A stretch of 64,000 bases of DNA from assembly GCA_963774155.1 (NCBI GenBank), contig CAVZDW010000013.1, forward strand, positions 62,001-126,000, in the 5' to 3' direction. Both the position numbers and the translations under genes were made by a program. Positions 43,611-52,453 of this stretch are shown here, in pieces. The DNA comes from DASSUW01 sp963774155 (GTDB taxonomy: Bacteria > Actinomycetota > Thermoleophilia > Solirubrobacterales > Solirubrobacteraceae). The notes beneath the pieces were generated by a model that saw nothing but the letters and a program-made list of their open reading frames with translations, was not told the DNA's origin and did no database searches. Positions within the stretch are counted from its first letter, which is position 1. Each line of letters begins with the position of its first letter.

Positions 43611-44291
43611 ATGGACACGGCACTGATCACCGGCGCGTCGCGCGGCCTCGGCCTCGCGCTGGCGCGCGAGCTGGCGCGCCGCTCGTGGCGCCTCGTCATC
43701 GACGCCCGCGACGCCGACGCGCTGCACGCCGCGCGCGACGAGCTGAGCCGGATCACCGAGGTCGTCGCGATCCCCGGCGACGTCGCCGACGCCGAGCACC
43801 GCCGCGCGCTGGTCGAGGCCGCCGGACCGCGCATCGACCTGCTCGTCAACAACGCGAGCGTGCTCGGCCCGAGCCCGCAGCCGCGGCTCGCCGACTACCC
43901 GCTCGACGTGCTCGAGCACGTCTACCGCGTGAACGTCTTCGCGCCGCTGGCGCTCGTCCAGGGCGCGCTGGGGGCGCTCCCGCCCGGCGCCTGCGTGCTC
44001 AACGTGACCTCCGACGCGGCGGTCGAGGCGTACGAGGGCTGGGGCGGCTACGGCTCGTCCAAGGCGGCGCTGGAGCAGCTCACGCGCATCCTCGCGGCCG
44101 AGCATCCGGAGCTGCGGATCGTCGCCGTCGACCCCGGTGACATGAACACCCGGATGCACCAGGAGGCGTTCCCGGGCGAGGACATCTCCGACCGCCCGCC
44201 GCCCGAGCAGAGCGTGCCCGGCCTGCTGGCCATCGTCTACGGCGAGGCGCCGAGCGGGCGCTACCAGGCCGGGGCGGTGGCCCCGGCATGA
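43611..44291 (+). CDS. SDR-family oxidoreductase
   Basis: 226 aa, ATG at 43611. TGASRGLGLALA cofactor motif (7-18), NNASVLG (about 81-87), catalytic Ser in LNVTSDAA and Y/K in YGSSKAALEQ. Atypically short at the C-terminus. Sits between a two-component system and a QueA-like gene with an ATGA overlap into the latter. Similar SDR/QueA-like pairs may form a unit, but the substrate is unknown. Confidence 0.85.
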   Translation: MDTALITGASRGLGLALARELARRSWRLVIDARDADALHAARDELSRITEVVAIPGDVADAEHRRALVEAAGPRIDLLVNNASVLGPSPQPRLADYPLDVLEHVYRVNVFAPLALVQGALGALPPGACVLNVTSDAAVEAYEGWGGYGSSKAALEQLTRILAAEHPELRIVAVDPGDMNTRMHQEAFPGEDISDRPPPEQSVPGLLAIVYGEAPSGRYQAGAVAPA

Positions 44292-45301
44292 GCGCGGCGC
44301 TCGCCTTCGAGCTGCCCGAGCGGCTGGAGGCGACCCAGCCGCCGCCCGAGCGCGACCGGGTGCGCATGCTCGTGGCGTCGCGCGCGGGCATCCGCCACGC
44401 CACCTTCCTCGACCTCCCCGACCTGCTCGAGCCGGGCGACCTGCTCGTCGTCAACACCTCCGCGACCCTCCCCGCGGCGATCGAGAGCCGGGACGGCCTC
44501 CGGGTGCATCTCTCCACGCCGCTCCCCGAGCCGCCCGGGCGCGGCTGGCCGGACGACGGCCACGAGCGCTGGGTCGTCGAGCTCCGCGACGGCACCGCTC
44601 CGTACCGCTGTGGCCGTGCCGGCGAGCGCCTGGCGCTGCCCGGCGGCGCCGAGCTGGAGCTGCTCGCCCCGTACCTCGGCGGCCGGCGCCTGTGGGCCGC
44701 GCGCCTGCGGCTCGGCGAGCCGGTGCTCGACTACCTGACCCGCCACGGCGGGCCGATCCGCTACCGGCACTCGGCGACCGCGCGGCCGCTGGCCGACTAT
44801 CAGACCGTCTTCGCCGACGAGCCCGGCAGCGCCGAGATGCCGAGCGCCGGCCGGCCGTTCAGCGCGCGGGTGCTCGAGGCGCTCGAGGACCGCGGCATCA
44901 CCGTCGCCACGGTCGTGCTCCACACCGGCGTCTCCTCGCTCGAGCTCGGGGAGACGCCCTACCCCGAGCGCTTCCGCGTACCGGCCGGCACCGCCGCGGC
45001 GGTCAACGCCGCGCGCCGGGTGATCGCCGTCGGCACCACGGTCGTGCGCGCGCTCGAGAGCGTCGCCGCGAAGGACGGCGAGGTGCGCGCGGGCGAGGGC
45101 TGGACGCGCGTGGTCGTCGGTCCCGAGCGCGGCGTGCGCGCCGTCGACGGCATCCTCACCGGCTGGCACGAGCCGGACGCGAGCCACCTCCTCATGCTCG
45201 AGGCGATCGGCGGGCGCCGCCTGGTCGAGCGCTCCTACGAGGCCGCGCTGGCCGACGGGTACCGCTGGCACGAGTTCGGGACTCCCACCTGCTGCTCGCG
45301 G
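44288..45301 (+). CDS. QueA-like S-adenosylmethionine:tRNA ribosyltransferase-isomerase family protein (3' end disturbed)
   Basis: About 338 aa of recognisable sequence from ATG 44288. VASRAGIRHATFLDLPDLLEPGDLLVVNTSATLPAA, RYRHSATARPLADYQTVFA, HTGVSSLE and GTTVVRALES are QueA-family landmarks. The expected ending WHEFGDSHLLL appears only if one G is added to the GGG run at 45278-45280; as given it reads WHEFGTPTCC. No stop follows in either frame before the element at 45302, and the given frame stays open to 45778. Queuosine genes are absent here, so this could be an actinobacterial paralogue rather than true QueA. Confidence 0.75.
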
Positions 45302-45461
45302 CTAGTGTCCTGCTTCAAAATTTCGATGGCACTCGGCGGCGCGGCCGGCCGGCACCCGGCATCCGGTCACGTGCCACCAGCATGCATCCGGTGCCGTGCA
45401 CCGGCAGGCACGACCCGGCATCCGCCGGTGGTGCCACCGAACTTCCGAAGCAAGACACTAG
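45302..45461. mobile_element. MITE-like element with terminal inverted repeats
   Basis: 160 bp bounded by CTAGTGTCCTGCTTC (45302-45316) and GAAGCAAGACACTAG (45447-45461), 14 of 15 matched; weaker pairing continues to about 28 bp. Internal palindromes (CCGGTGC-CGT-GCACCGG) fill the middle. No coding sequence. It sits exactly between the QueA-like gene and the ATG at 45462, apparently removing the former's stop and the latter's ribosome site. CTAG at both ends may be the target duplication. Confidence 0.65.
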
Positions 45462-46454
45462 ATGCACGCGATCGTCCTGCACGAGTTCGGGCCCGCCGCG
45501 AACCTGCGCTACGAGGAGGCCGGCGATCCGTCGCCCGGCCCCGGCCAGGTCCGCATCGCCGTCGCCGCGGCCGGCGTGCACCTGATCGACACGGCGATCC
45601 GCTCGGGAACGCGGATGGGCCCGATGCCGCTCCCGCAGCTGCCCGACATCCCCGGGCGCGAGGTGGCGGGCACGGTCGACCGCGTCGGCGACGGCGTCGC
45701 CGAGGCCTGGCTCGGCCGCCGCGTGGTCGCCCACCTCGGGCCGGCGAGCCGTGGCTACGCCGAGCTGGCCGTGCGTGAGCTCGAGCACGTGCACGCGCTG
45801 CCCGACGGCGTGGCCGAGGACGTCGCCGTGGCCATGATCGGCACCGGCCGGACGGCGATGATGATCCTCGACGCCGCGGCGATCACGGCCGACGACGTCG
45901 TGCTCGTCCCCGCCGCCGCGGGCGGGCTCGGCGCGCTGCTCACCCAGGCCGCCCGCAACGCCGGCGCGACGGTCATCGGCGCGGCGAGCCCGGACAAGCT
46001 CGACCGGGTGATCGCCGACGTCGTCGTCGACTACACGCAGCCGGGCTGGACCGACGGCATCGGCGACGTCACGCTCGTGCTCGACGGCGTCGGCGGGGAG
46101 CCCGGGCGCGCCGCGCTCGAACGGCTCGTCCGCGGCGGCCGCCAGGTGATCTTCGGCTGGTCGGCGGGCGAGATCACGCGCGTCTCCGGCGGCGACATCG
46201 TCTCCCGCGCGCTCACCGTCTCGTCCGCCCTCGGCCTCGGCGGCGCGCTCCGTCCCCTGGAGGAGCGCGCGCTCGCGGCGGCCGCCGACGGCTCGCTGAC
46301 CCCGCTCCTGACGCGCTTCCCGCTGGCCGAGGCCGCCGCCGCGCACGAGGCGCTCGAGGCCCGCCGCACGGTCGGGAAGGTCGTGCTGACTACTCGCCCG
46401 CTGCCCGCAGCGGCGTCCGGTCCAGCGGTTCCGCGAGCAGCATCTCCTTCGTGA
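45462..46454 (+). CDS. Quinone oxidoreductase-like zinc-type alcohol dehydrogenase (MDR family)
   Basis: 330 aa, ATG at 45462 fused to the end of the MITE-like element, with no ribosome site. MHAIVLHEFGPAANLRYEE and the nucleotide-binding region VLVPAAAGGLGALLTQAA, LVLDGVGGE are typical of NADPH:quinone reductases without structural zinc. The family normally ends near VGKVVL (about residue 310); here about 20 extra residues (TTRPLPAAASG onward) are read from the antisense strand of nuoI, a 65-bp tail-to-tail overlap. Confidence 0.85.
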   Translation: MHAIVLHEFGPAANLRYEEAGDPSPGPGQVRIAVAAAGVHLIDTAIRSGTRMGPMPLPQLPDIPGREVAGTVDRVGDGVAEAWLGRRVVAHLGPASRGYAELAVRELEHVHALPDGVAEDVAVAMIGTGRTAMMILDAAAITADDVVLVPAAAGGLGALLTQAARNAGATVIGAASPDKLDRVIADVVVDYTQPGWTDGIGDVTLVLDGVGGEPGRAALERLVRGGRQVIFGWSAGEITRVSGGDIVSRALTVSSALGLGGALRPLEERALAAAADGSLTPLLTRFPLAEAAAAHEALEARRTVGKVVLTTRPLPAAASGPAVPRAASPS

Positions 46455-46923
46455 AGATCAGGTCGCCGCGGTTGTAGTCGGACATCTCGTAGTCGTGCCC
46501 CATGGTGATGGCGTCGAACGGGCACGCGATCTCGCAGTAGCCGCAGAAGATGCAGCGCGAGAGGTTGATCTCGTAGACGGCCGCGTAGCGCTCGCCCGCG
46601 CTCACGCGGTTGTCCGGCGTGTTCTCGGCGGCCACGACGCGGATGCAGTCGGCCGGGCAGGCGGCCGCGCACAGCGAGCAGCCGACGCACTTCTCCAGCC
46701 CTGTGTCCTCGAAGCGGTGCAGCTTGTGGCGCCCGCGGAAGCGCGGGTAGACCGGCACCTTCTCCTCGGGGTACTGGATCGTCTTGGGGCCCTCGACCAG
46801 ACGCGCGAACGTGGTCTTGAGGCCGCGCAGCGTCTCGCCGAAGGCGCGGTAGGTGCTCCGCGCGGCCCCGGGCCTCGGGGAGCGGATCACCTCGATGACG
46901 TCGGCGCCAGGGTCGTACGGCAT
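46390..46923 (-). CDS. nuoI: NADH-quinone oxidoreductase subunit I
   Basis: 177 aa, ATG at 46923 (TGATG overlap with nuoH). Two ferredoxin motifs, CVGCSLCAAACP and CIFCGYCEIACP, bind the N6a/N6b 4Fe-4S clusters. Last gene of the nuoA-I block; the next expected gene, nuoJ, is 20 kb away at 26141. Its 3' end overlaps the convergent oxidoreductase gene. Confidence 0.95.
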   Translation of the reverse strand: MPYDPGADVIEVIRSPRPGAARSTYRAFGETLRGLKTTFARLVEGPKTIQYPEEKVPVYPRFRGRHKLHRFEDTGLEKCVGCSLCAAACPADCIRVVAAENTPDNRVSAGERYAAVYEINLSRCIFCGYCEIACPFDAITMGHDYEMSDYNRGDLIFTKEMLLAEPLDRTPLRAAGE

Positions 46924-47945
46924 CAGTCGATCACCACCACGATCGCGGTCACTAGGGCATTCAGCGTCGCCAGCGGGAGGAAGACCTTCCAGCCCAGTGA
47001 CATCAACTGGTCGTACCGCAGGCGCGGCAGCGTCGCGCGCACCCAGAAGAAGACGAAGACGAGGAGCAGCGTCTTGGCCAGCACGACGAACGGATCGACC
47101 CAGGTCGGCGGGTCGACGAAGGGCAGGTGCCAGCCGCCGAGGAAGATCGTGGCCGTGATGGCCGAGACGACGACGATGTTCAGGTACTCGGCTGCGAAGT
47201 AGCCGGCGAAGCGGCCGCCGCCGTACTCCGTGTTGTAGCCGCCGACCAGCTCGGCGTCGGCCTCGGGGAGGTCGAACGGCGGCCGGTTGGTCTCGGCGAA
47301 GCCCGCGACGAAGAAGACGATGAAGCCGACGAACTGCGGGACGATGTACCAGAGGTTGTCCTGCGCCTCGACGATCTCGGTCAGCGAGAGGGACCCGGCC
47401 ATCATGATCACGCCGACGAGCGAGAGGCCCTGCGCCACCTCGTAGGAGATGAGCTGGGCGGCGCCGCGCATGGCCCCGAGGAACGAGTACTTGGAGCCCG
47501 AGGCCCAGCCGCCGAGCATCAGCCCGTAGAAGGCGATCGCGCCGAAGGCGAAAGCGAAGAGGATCCCGACCGACGGATCGATGCCGTAGAGCCCGACCTC
47601 GGTGCCGAAGATGTCGACGGTGTTCGAGAACGGGATGATCGCGATCGTCGCGACGGCGGTCATCATCGAGATCGCCGGGGCGAGCGCGAACAGCCAGGCG
47701 ACCGCCGTGCGCGGCCGGAACTGCGCCTTGAAGATCAGCTTGCCGATGTCGGCCATCGGCTGCAGGATCCCGAAGGGCCCGACGCGGTTGGGGCCGTAGC
47801 GGTGCTGGAAGCGGCCGAGCACCTTGCGCTCGGCGAGCAGCACGATCGGCACGAGCTGGAAGACGACGGCGAAGATCACCAGCCCCTTCAGGACCTGGAT
47901 CCACCAGGCCTCGTAGAAGCCGACCTCGGCGAAGACCGTGCTCAC
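46923..47945 (-). CDS. nuoH: NADH-quinone oxidoreductase subunit H
   Basis: 340 aa, GTG at 47945 overlapping the nuoG stop. Eight-helix membrane subunit forming the quinone tunnel. GRFQHRYGPNRVGPFGILQPMADIGKL, FAETNRPPFDLPEADAELVGGYNTEY and RATLPRLRYDQLM are classic. Confidence 0.96.
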   Translation of the reverse strand: MSTVFAEVGFYEAWWIQVLKGLVIFAVVFQLVPIVLLAERKVLGRFQHRYGPNRVGPFGILQPMADIGKLIFKAQFRPRTAVAWLFALAPAISMMTAVATIAIIPFSNTVDIFGTEVGLYGIDPSVGILFAFAFGAIAFYGLMLGGWASGSKYSFLGAMRGAAQLISYEVAQGLSLVGVIMMAGSLSLTEIVEAQDNLWYIVPQFVGFIVFFVAGFAETNRPPFDLPEADAELVGGYNTEYGGGRFAGYFAAEYLNIVVVSAITATIFLGGWHLPFVDPPTWVDPFVVLAKTLLLVFVFFWVRATLPRLRYDQLMSLGWKVFLPLATLNALVTAIVVVID

Positions 47946-50479
47946 GTGCCCGGATCCTCGAGGAGGAGCGGCTCCGGCTCGGCCGGGCCGCCGACACGCG
48001 TGACCCGCACGAGCGGCTCGGTCAGGAGGTTGGCCGGCTCGTCGGTCACACCCTCGGCCAGGAAGACCGACCCGGCGGGCACCGCCGCGCGCAGCTTCGC
48101 GGCGCCCCGCACGCGCGTGCCGTTGTGGCCGACCTCGACGCGGTCGCCCTCGCGGACGCCGAGCGCCGCGGCGTCCTCCGGCGAGAGCTCGACGACCTGC
48201 CGCGGCCGCAGGAACTGCAGGATCGGCGAGACGTCGACCTCCTTGGCCGCCCACAGCGAGCGGAAGGTGCCGAGGCGCAGCGCGCCCTGGTTGGCCGCGG
48301 CGCTCGCCGGCGGGACGTCGAGGCCGCTGGGGGCGGGCGAGCTCCAACTCCACTCGGTGACGTTCTCGGGCCAGCGGATCCCGCGGCCGCCGATCGCGTC
48401 GAGCGTGAGCCCGGCGTACATCGGCACCGCCTCGAAGAGCTGCTTGGACGCGGCGCCGCCGGTGAGCACGCCGAGGTCGCCGACGTCGGAGATGACCTGC
48501 CAGATCGGCCGCACGCCGGAGCCCGGCATGCCGGAGCGGCCCTTCGGGCGGCCGATCGCCACCCGCAGGCGCTGCACGCGCCCGTCGAGGTTGGTGAGCG
48601 TGCCCTCCTTCTCCGGATAGGCCTCGCCCGGGAAGACCACGTCGGCGTGCTCGCGCACCGTCTCGGTCATCACGTTCTCGACCGCGATCACGGTCTGGGC
48701 GGTCCCGAGCGCCTTCTCCCACAGCGCGCGGTCGGGGAAGAAGCGGAGCGGATCGGCGTAGTTGAGCCAGACCGTCGCCAGGTCGCCGGACGCGAGGCCC
48801 TCGGCGATGCCGCGGGCGTCGAGGCCGGTGGGGGGTGGGTGGGCGGGATCAGATCCCAGCGTCTCGTAGCCGGGGCCGTGGCCGGGGGCGAAGCCCGCCT
48901 CGCGCAGGCCGCGCGCGTTCGGCACCGAGGGAACCTCGATGAGGCCGGCGCCCTCGCGGCCCGCGAGCCCGAGCCGGCCGGCCAGGCTGAGCAGGGCCTG
49001 CCCGCCGCCGTCGCGCAGCGCGCGCTCGCCGTAGACGATCACCACGTCCTCGCCCGCGTCGCGCAGCCAGCCGGCGAGGTCGCGCATCGACTGCGCGTTC
49101 GAGCCGGCCGCCGTGGCGGCGCCGCCGAGGTTGCCGTCGTCGCCCGACAGCGCGGCGTCGAGCGCCGTCAGCAGGCTCGCGCCGCCGCCGGGGGCGATCC
49201 GCGTCACCGAGACGGCCGACGCGTCGAGCGCGGTCGGCCGCGCGCTGGCCACCGCCAGGTCGACGTGGTGGCGGCGGATGCCCTTGCGGATCCGCAGGTC
49301 GAGCACCGGCGCCTCGTCGACCGGGTCGCAGTCGACGAGCAGCACGGCGTGGGCGAACTCGAGGTCGGGGATCGCGGCCTGCAGGCCCGGGTCGGCGAGG
49401 CCGCGCGCCACGTCGAGCGGCAGCTCGCCGTGCGGGCGGGAAGCCAGGTGGCCCGAGCCGAGCTGCTCGCGGAAGAGCCGCTGCAGGAGGAAGCCCTCCT
49501 CGTTGCTGGTCTCGCCGCCGGCGATCGCGGCCGTCCTCGCGCCGGCCTTCTTGAGCGCGCCGCGGGCGGCGGCCAGCGCCTTGTCCCACGAGGCGGGCAT
49601 CAGCTCGGTGCCCTCGCGGACCAGCGGCTCGACGATCCGCTCGTCGACGTGGACGGCCTGGTAGCCGAAGCGGCCCCGGTCGCACAGCCAGCCGTCGTCG
49701 ACGCCCTCGTGGTCGCGGGCGAGCACGCGCATGACGCGGTCGTCGCGGACGGTCAGCTCGACGTTGCAGTGGGCCGAGCAGCCCGCGCAGACGGTGCCGG
49801 CGCCCTCGATGTCCCAGGGGCGGGCGCGGAAGCGGTACGCCCGCGACGTCAGGGCGCCCACCGGGCAGAGCTCGATGATGTTGCCGGAGAACGGGCCGAC
49901 GTACGGATGGCCGTCGAACGTGCCCACGTAGCTGTGGGCGCCGCGCTCGAGCAGCACGAGCTGGTAGTCCTCGCTGAGCTCCTGCGAGAAGCGCACGCAG
50001 CGGTAGCAGAGGATGCAGCGCTCGCGGTCGATGGCGATCAGCGGCGAGAGCTCGAGCGGCTTCTTGAAGTGCCGCTTGGGCTCGATGAAGCGCGAGGTGC
50101 CGGGGCCCCAGCCGTACGTGATGTCCTGCAGCGGGCACTCGCCGCCCTTGTCGCAGACCGGGCAGTCGAGCGGGTGGTTGATGAGCAGGAACTCGACCAC
50201 CGCGCGCTGGGCCTCGTGCACGCGGTTCGTCTGCGTGTGGACGACCATGCCGTCCCGGACCGGCGTCGAGCAGCCGGTCTGCAGCTTCGGGATGCCCTCG
50301 ATCTCCACCAGGCACATGCGGCAGGCGCCCACGGGCTGCCCGAGCTTGGGCTCGTAACAGAAGACCGGGATCTCGACGTCGCCGTACTTGGCGGCGTCGA
50401 CGAGCATCGCGTTCTCGGGCGCGCGGACCTCGAGTCCGTCGATCGAGAACGTGATCCAGTGGACGTCGGGACGCGGCAT
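47942..50479 (-). CDS. nuoG: NADH-quinone oxidoreductase subunit G
   Basis: 845 aa, ATG at 50479. N-terminal 2Fe-2S domain (CYEPKLGQPVGACRMC), His/Cys cluster (DCPVCDKGGECPLQ), 4Fe-4S motif (CILCYRCVRF) and a molybdopterin-type domain with an extra CAGCSAHCNVEL cluster site (N7-like). The C-terminal half is the degenerate molybdopterin-oxidoreductase fold (ENVMTETVREHADVVFPGEAYPEKEG). Length agrees with actinobacterial NuoG. Confidence 0.95.
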   Translation of the reverse strand: MPRPDVHWITFSIDGLEVRAPENAMLVDAAKYGDVEIPVFCYEPKLGQPVGACRMCLVEIEGIPKLQTGCSTPVRDGMVVHTQTNRVHEAQRAVVEFLLINHPLDCPVCDKGGECPLQDITYGWGPGTSRFIEPKRHFKKPLELSPLIAIDRERCILCYRCVRFSQELSEDYQLVLLERGAHSYVGTFDGHPYVGPFSGNIIELCPVGALTSRAYRFRARPWDIEGAGTVCAGCSAHCNVELTVRDDRVMRVLARDHEGVDDGWLCDRGRFGYQAVHVDERIVEPLVREGTELMPASWDKALAAARGALKKAGARTAAIAGGETSNEEGFLLQRLFREQLGSGHLASRPHGELPLDVARGLADPGLQAAIPDLEFAHAVLLVDCDPVDEAPVLDLRIRKGIRRHHVDLAVASARPTALDASAVSVTRIAPGGGASLLTALDAALSGDDGNLGGAATAAGSNAQSMRDLAGWLRDAGEDVVIVYGERALRDGGGQALLSLAGRLGLAGREGAGLIEVPSVPNARGLREAGFAPGHGPGYETLGSDPAHPPPTGLDARGIAEGLASGDLATVWLNYADPLRFFPDRALWEKALGTAQTVIAVENVMTETVREHADVVFPGEAYPEKEGTLTNLDGRVQRLRVAIGRPKGRSGMPGSGVRPIWQVISDVGDLGVLTGGAASKQLFEAVPMYAGLTLDAIGGRGIRWPENVTEWSWSSPAPSGLDVPPASAAANQGALRLGTFRSLWAAKEVDVSPILQFLRPRQVVELSPEDAAALGVREGDRVEVGHNGTRVRGAAKLRAAVPAGSVFLAEGVTDEPANLLTEPLVRVTRVGGPAEPEPLLLEDPGT

Positions 50480-50483
50480 CCGG

Positions 50484-51815
50484 CTAGGCCACCGTCGCCA
50501 TCGGGTAGGCGCCCGCGCTGTCGGAGCGGTTGACCTGCGGGATCGCGGCGCCGAGCCCGTTGCGCTCGCGCGCGGCCTCGATGTGCGCCTCGAACTCCTC
50601 GCGGAAGTGCTTGATCATCGAGCCGATCGGCATGGCCATGGCGTCGCCGAGCACGCACAGGCAGTTGCCGATGATCTGCTCCTGGACCGAGGCCATGATG
50701 TCGAGGTCCATGGGCGTCGCCTCGCCGGTCTGGACGCGCTCGAGCATCTTCACGGTCCAGTTCGTGCCCTCGCGGCACGGCGTGCACTTGCCGCACGACT
50801 CGTGGCGGTAGAACTTCGCCGTCTTCAGCGCGACGTCGACGATCGAGATCGAGTCGTCGATGACGATGATGGCGCCGGAGCCGAGCATCGAGCCCGCCTT
50901 GGCCATCGAGTCGAAGTCGTAGGGCAGATCGAGGTACTCGTCCGTGCCCGGGAGCACCGGGGCGGAGGAGCCGCCGGGGAACCAGGCCTTGATCGTGCGC
51001 CCGTCGGGCGCGCCGCCGGCCAGGCCGTTGATGATCTCGCGCGACGGCGTGCCGAGCACGATCTCGTAGTTGCCGGGGCGCTGGACGCAGCCGCTCACCG
51101 AGACGACCTTGGTGCCCGTCGAGGTCTGGGTGCCGATCTCCGCGTACTTGGCCCCGCCCATCCGCAGGATGACCGGGACGTTCATCAGCGTCTCGACGTT
51201 GTTGATCAGCGTCGGGCCCTTGTAGAGGCCCTGCACGGCCGGGAACGGCGGCTTCAGCCGCGGGTTGCCGCGCTTGCCCTCGAGCGCGTCGAGCAGCGCC
51301 GTCTCCTCGCCGCAGATGTAGGCGCCGGCGCCGCGGTGCACGACGAGGTCGATCGTGTGCGTGGAGCCGAGGATGTTCTCGCCCAGGTAGCCGGCGGCGC
51401 GGGCCTCGGCGACGGCTTCGTCGAGCACGTCGGCCTGGTGGGAGTACTCGCCGCGGATGAAGATGAACGAGCGGTTGGCGCCGATCGCGTAGGCCGCGAT
51501 GATCATCCCCTCGATGAGCAGATGCGGGTTCTTCTGCATCAGCTCGCGGTCCTTGAACGTGCCGGGCTCGGACTCGTCCGCGTTGCAGACGAGGTACTTG
51601 TCCATCGTCCCCTTGGGGATGAAGGACATCTTCTTGCCCATCGCGAAGCCGGCGCCGCCGCGACCGCGGACGTTGGACGCGAGCATCTCCTCCAGCACGT
51701 CCTGGTGGTCCATCTGCAACGCCTTGCGCAGCATCTCGTAGCCGCCGCGGTCGGAGTAGCCGTCGATCGTCCGGAGCCGCGGATCGTCGATGTCCGTGAA
51801 GAGCAGCTTCTCCAT
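50484..51815 (-). CDS. nuoF: NADH-quinone oxidoreductase subunit F
   Basis: 443 aa, ATG at 51815 (TGATG overlap with nuoE). Binds NADH and FMN (GRGGAGFAMGKKMSF, NADESEPGTFKDRELM) and the N3 cluster (ESCGKCTPCREGT). GRGGAG is intact, so a real NADH site is predicted, rather than an F420 or ferredoxin-fed complex. Confidence 0.96.
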   Translation of the reverse strand: MEKLLFTDIDDPRLRTIDGYSDRGGYEMLRKALQMDHQDVLEEMLASNVRGRGGAGFAMGKKMSFIPKGTMDKYLVCNADESEPGTFKDRELMQKNPHLLIEGMIIAAYAIGANRSFIFIRGEYSHQADVLDEAVAEARAAGYLGENILGSTHTIDLVVHRGAGAYICGEETALLDALEGKRGNPRLKPPFPAVQGLYKGPTLINNVETLMNVPVILRMGGAKYAEIGTQTSTGTKVVSVSGCVQRPGNYEIVLGTPSREIINGLAGGAPDGRTIKAWFPGGSSAPVLPGTDEYLDLPYDFDSMAKAGSMLGSGAIIVIDDSISIVDVALKTAKFYRHESCGKCTPCREGTNWTVKMLERVQTGEATPMDLDIMASVQEQIIGNCLCVLGDAMAMPIGSMIKHFREEFEAHIEAARERNGLGAAIPQVNRSDSAGAYPMATVA

Positions 51816-52453
51816 CAGTCGGCCTCCGACTGCCAGTAACGCTCCGCCACCGGCCGCCGCTTGAGCTGCTTGTCCGGCAGCACCTCGCGCCCGGCCTTGA
51901 CGTCCTCGACGATCCTGGCGCAGTCCTCCGTGTCCAGCGGCCCGACGTACTCGCCGTCGACCGATGCCATCGGCGCGATGTCGCACGCCCCGAGGCATTC
52001 GAAGGACGTCACGTGGAAGTCGGGGTCGTCGCCGGCCGCGCTGAGCATCGCGTCGTAGAGCGCGTCGGCGCCGAGCAGCGAGCACGAGATGTTCGTGCAG
52101 ACGAAGACGTCGTGGCGGCCCTTGGGCGTCGTCGAGAACATGTCGTAGAACGTGGCCACCGCGGTCAGGTAGCCGGGCGTCAGCCGCATCACGCAGGCGG
52201 CCTGCTCGATCGCCGTCGGCGAGCACCAGCCGTGCTCGCGCTGGACGATGTGCAGCGCCGGGATGGCGGCCGAGCGGATGTCCGGGTACTTGGCCATCTG
52301 GGCCTCGATCGCCGCGCGCACGTGGGCGGGGACCGGCGTCGTCGCGGGATCGGGGACGACCGCGGGGTCCTTGGTGAGGTCGGCGGCCTCGTCCCAGCCG
52401 GGCACGCGCGAGCCGTGCGCGTACCGCCGGACCTGGCTCGGGTCGATCGCCAT
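51815..52453 (-). CDS. nuoE: NADH-quinone oxidoreductase subunit E
   Basis: 212 aa, ATG at 52453. Thioredoxin-like 2Fe-2S subunit: CTNISCSLLGA and ECLGACDIAPM provide the four cysteines (C-x4-C, C-x3-C). Slightly longer N-terminus than usual (about 40 residues, charged). Confidence 0.95.
   Translation of the reverse strand: MAIDPSQVRRYAHGSRVPGWDEAADLTKDPAVVPDPATTPVPAHVRAAIEAQMAKYPDIRSAAIPALHIVQREHGWCSPTAIEQAACVMRLTPGYLTAVATFYDMFSTTPKGRHDVFVCTNISCSLLGADALYDAMLSAAGDDPDFHVTSFECLGACDIAPMASVDGEYVGPLDTEDCARIVEDVKAGREVLPDKQLKRRPVAERYWQSEAD

Noticed and set aside
45302..45461. Insertion sequence
   Set aside because: No transposase frame; at 160 bp it fits a non-autonomous MITE-like element at most.
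44288..45778. Accepting the full 496-aa frame as the QueA-like protein
   Set aside because: Residues after about 332 come from the MITE-like element and from antiparallel or shifted reading of the next gene; no homologous extension is known to me.
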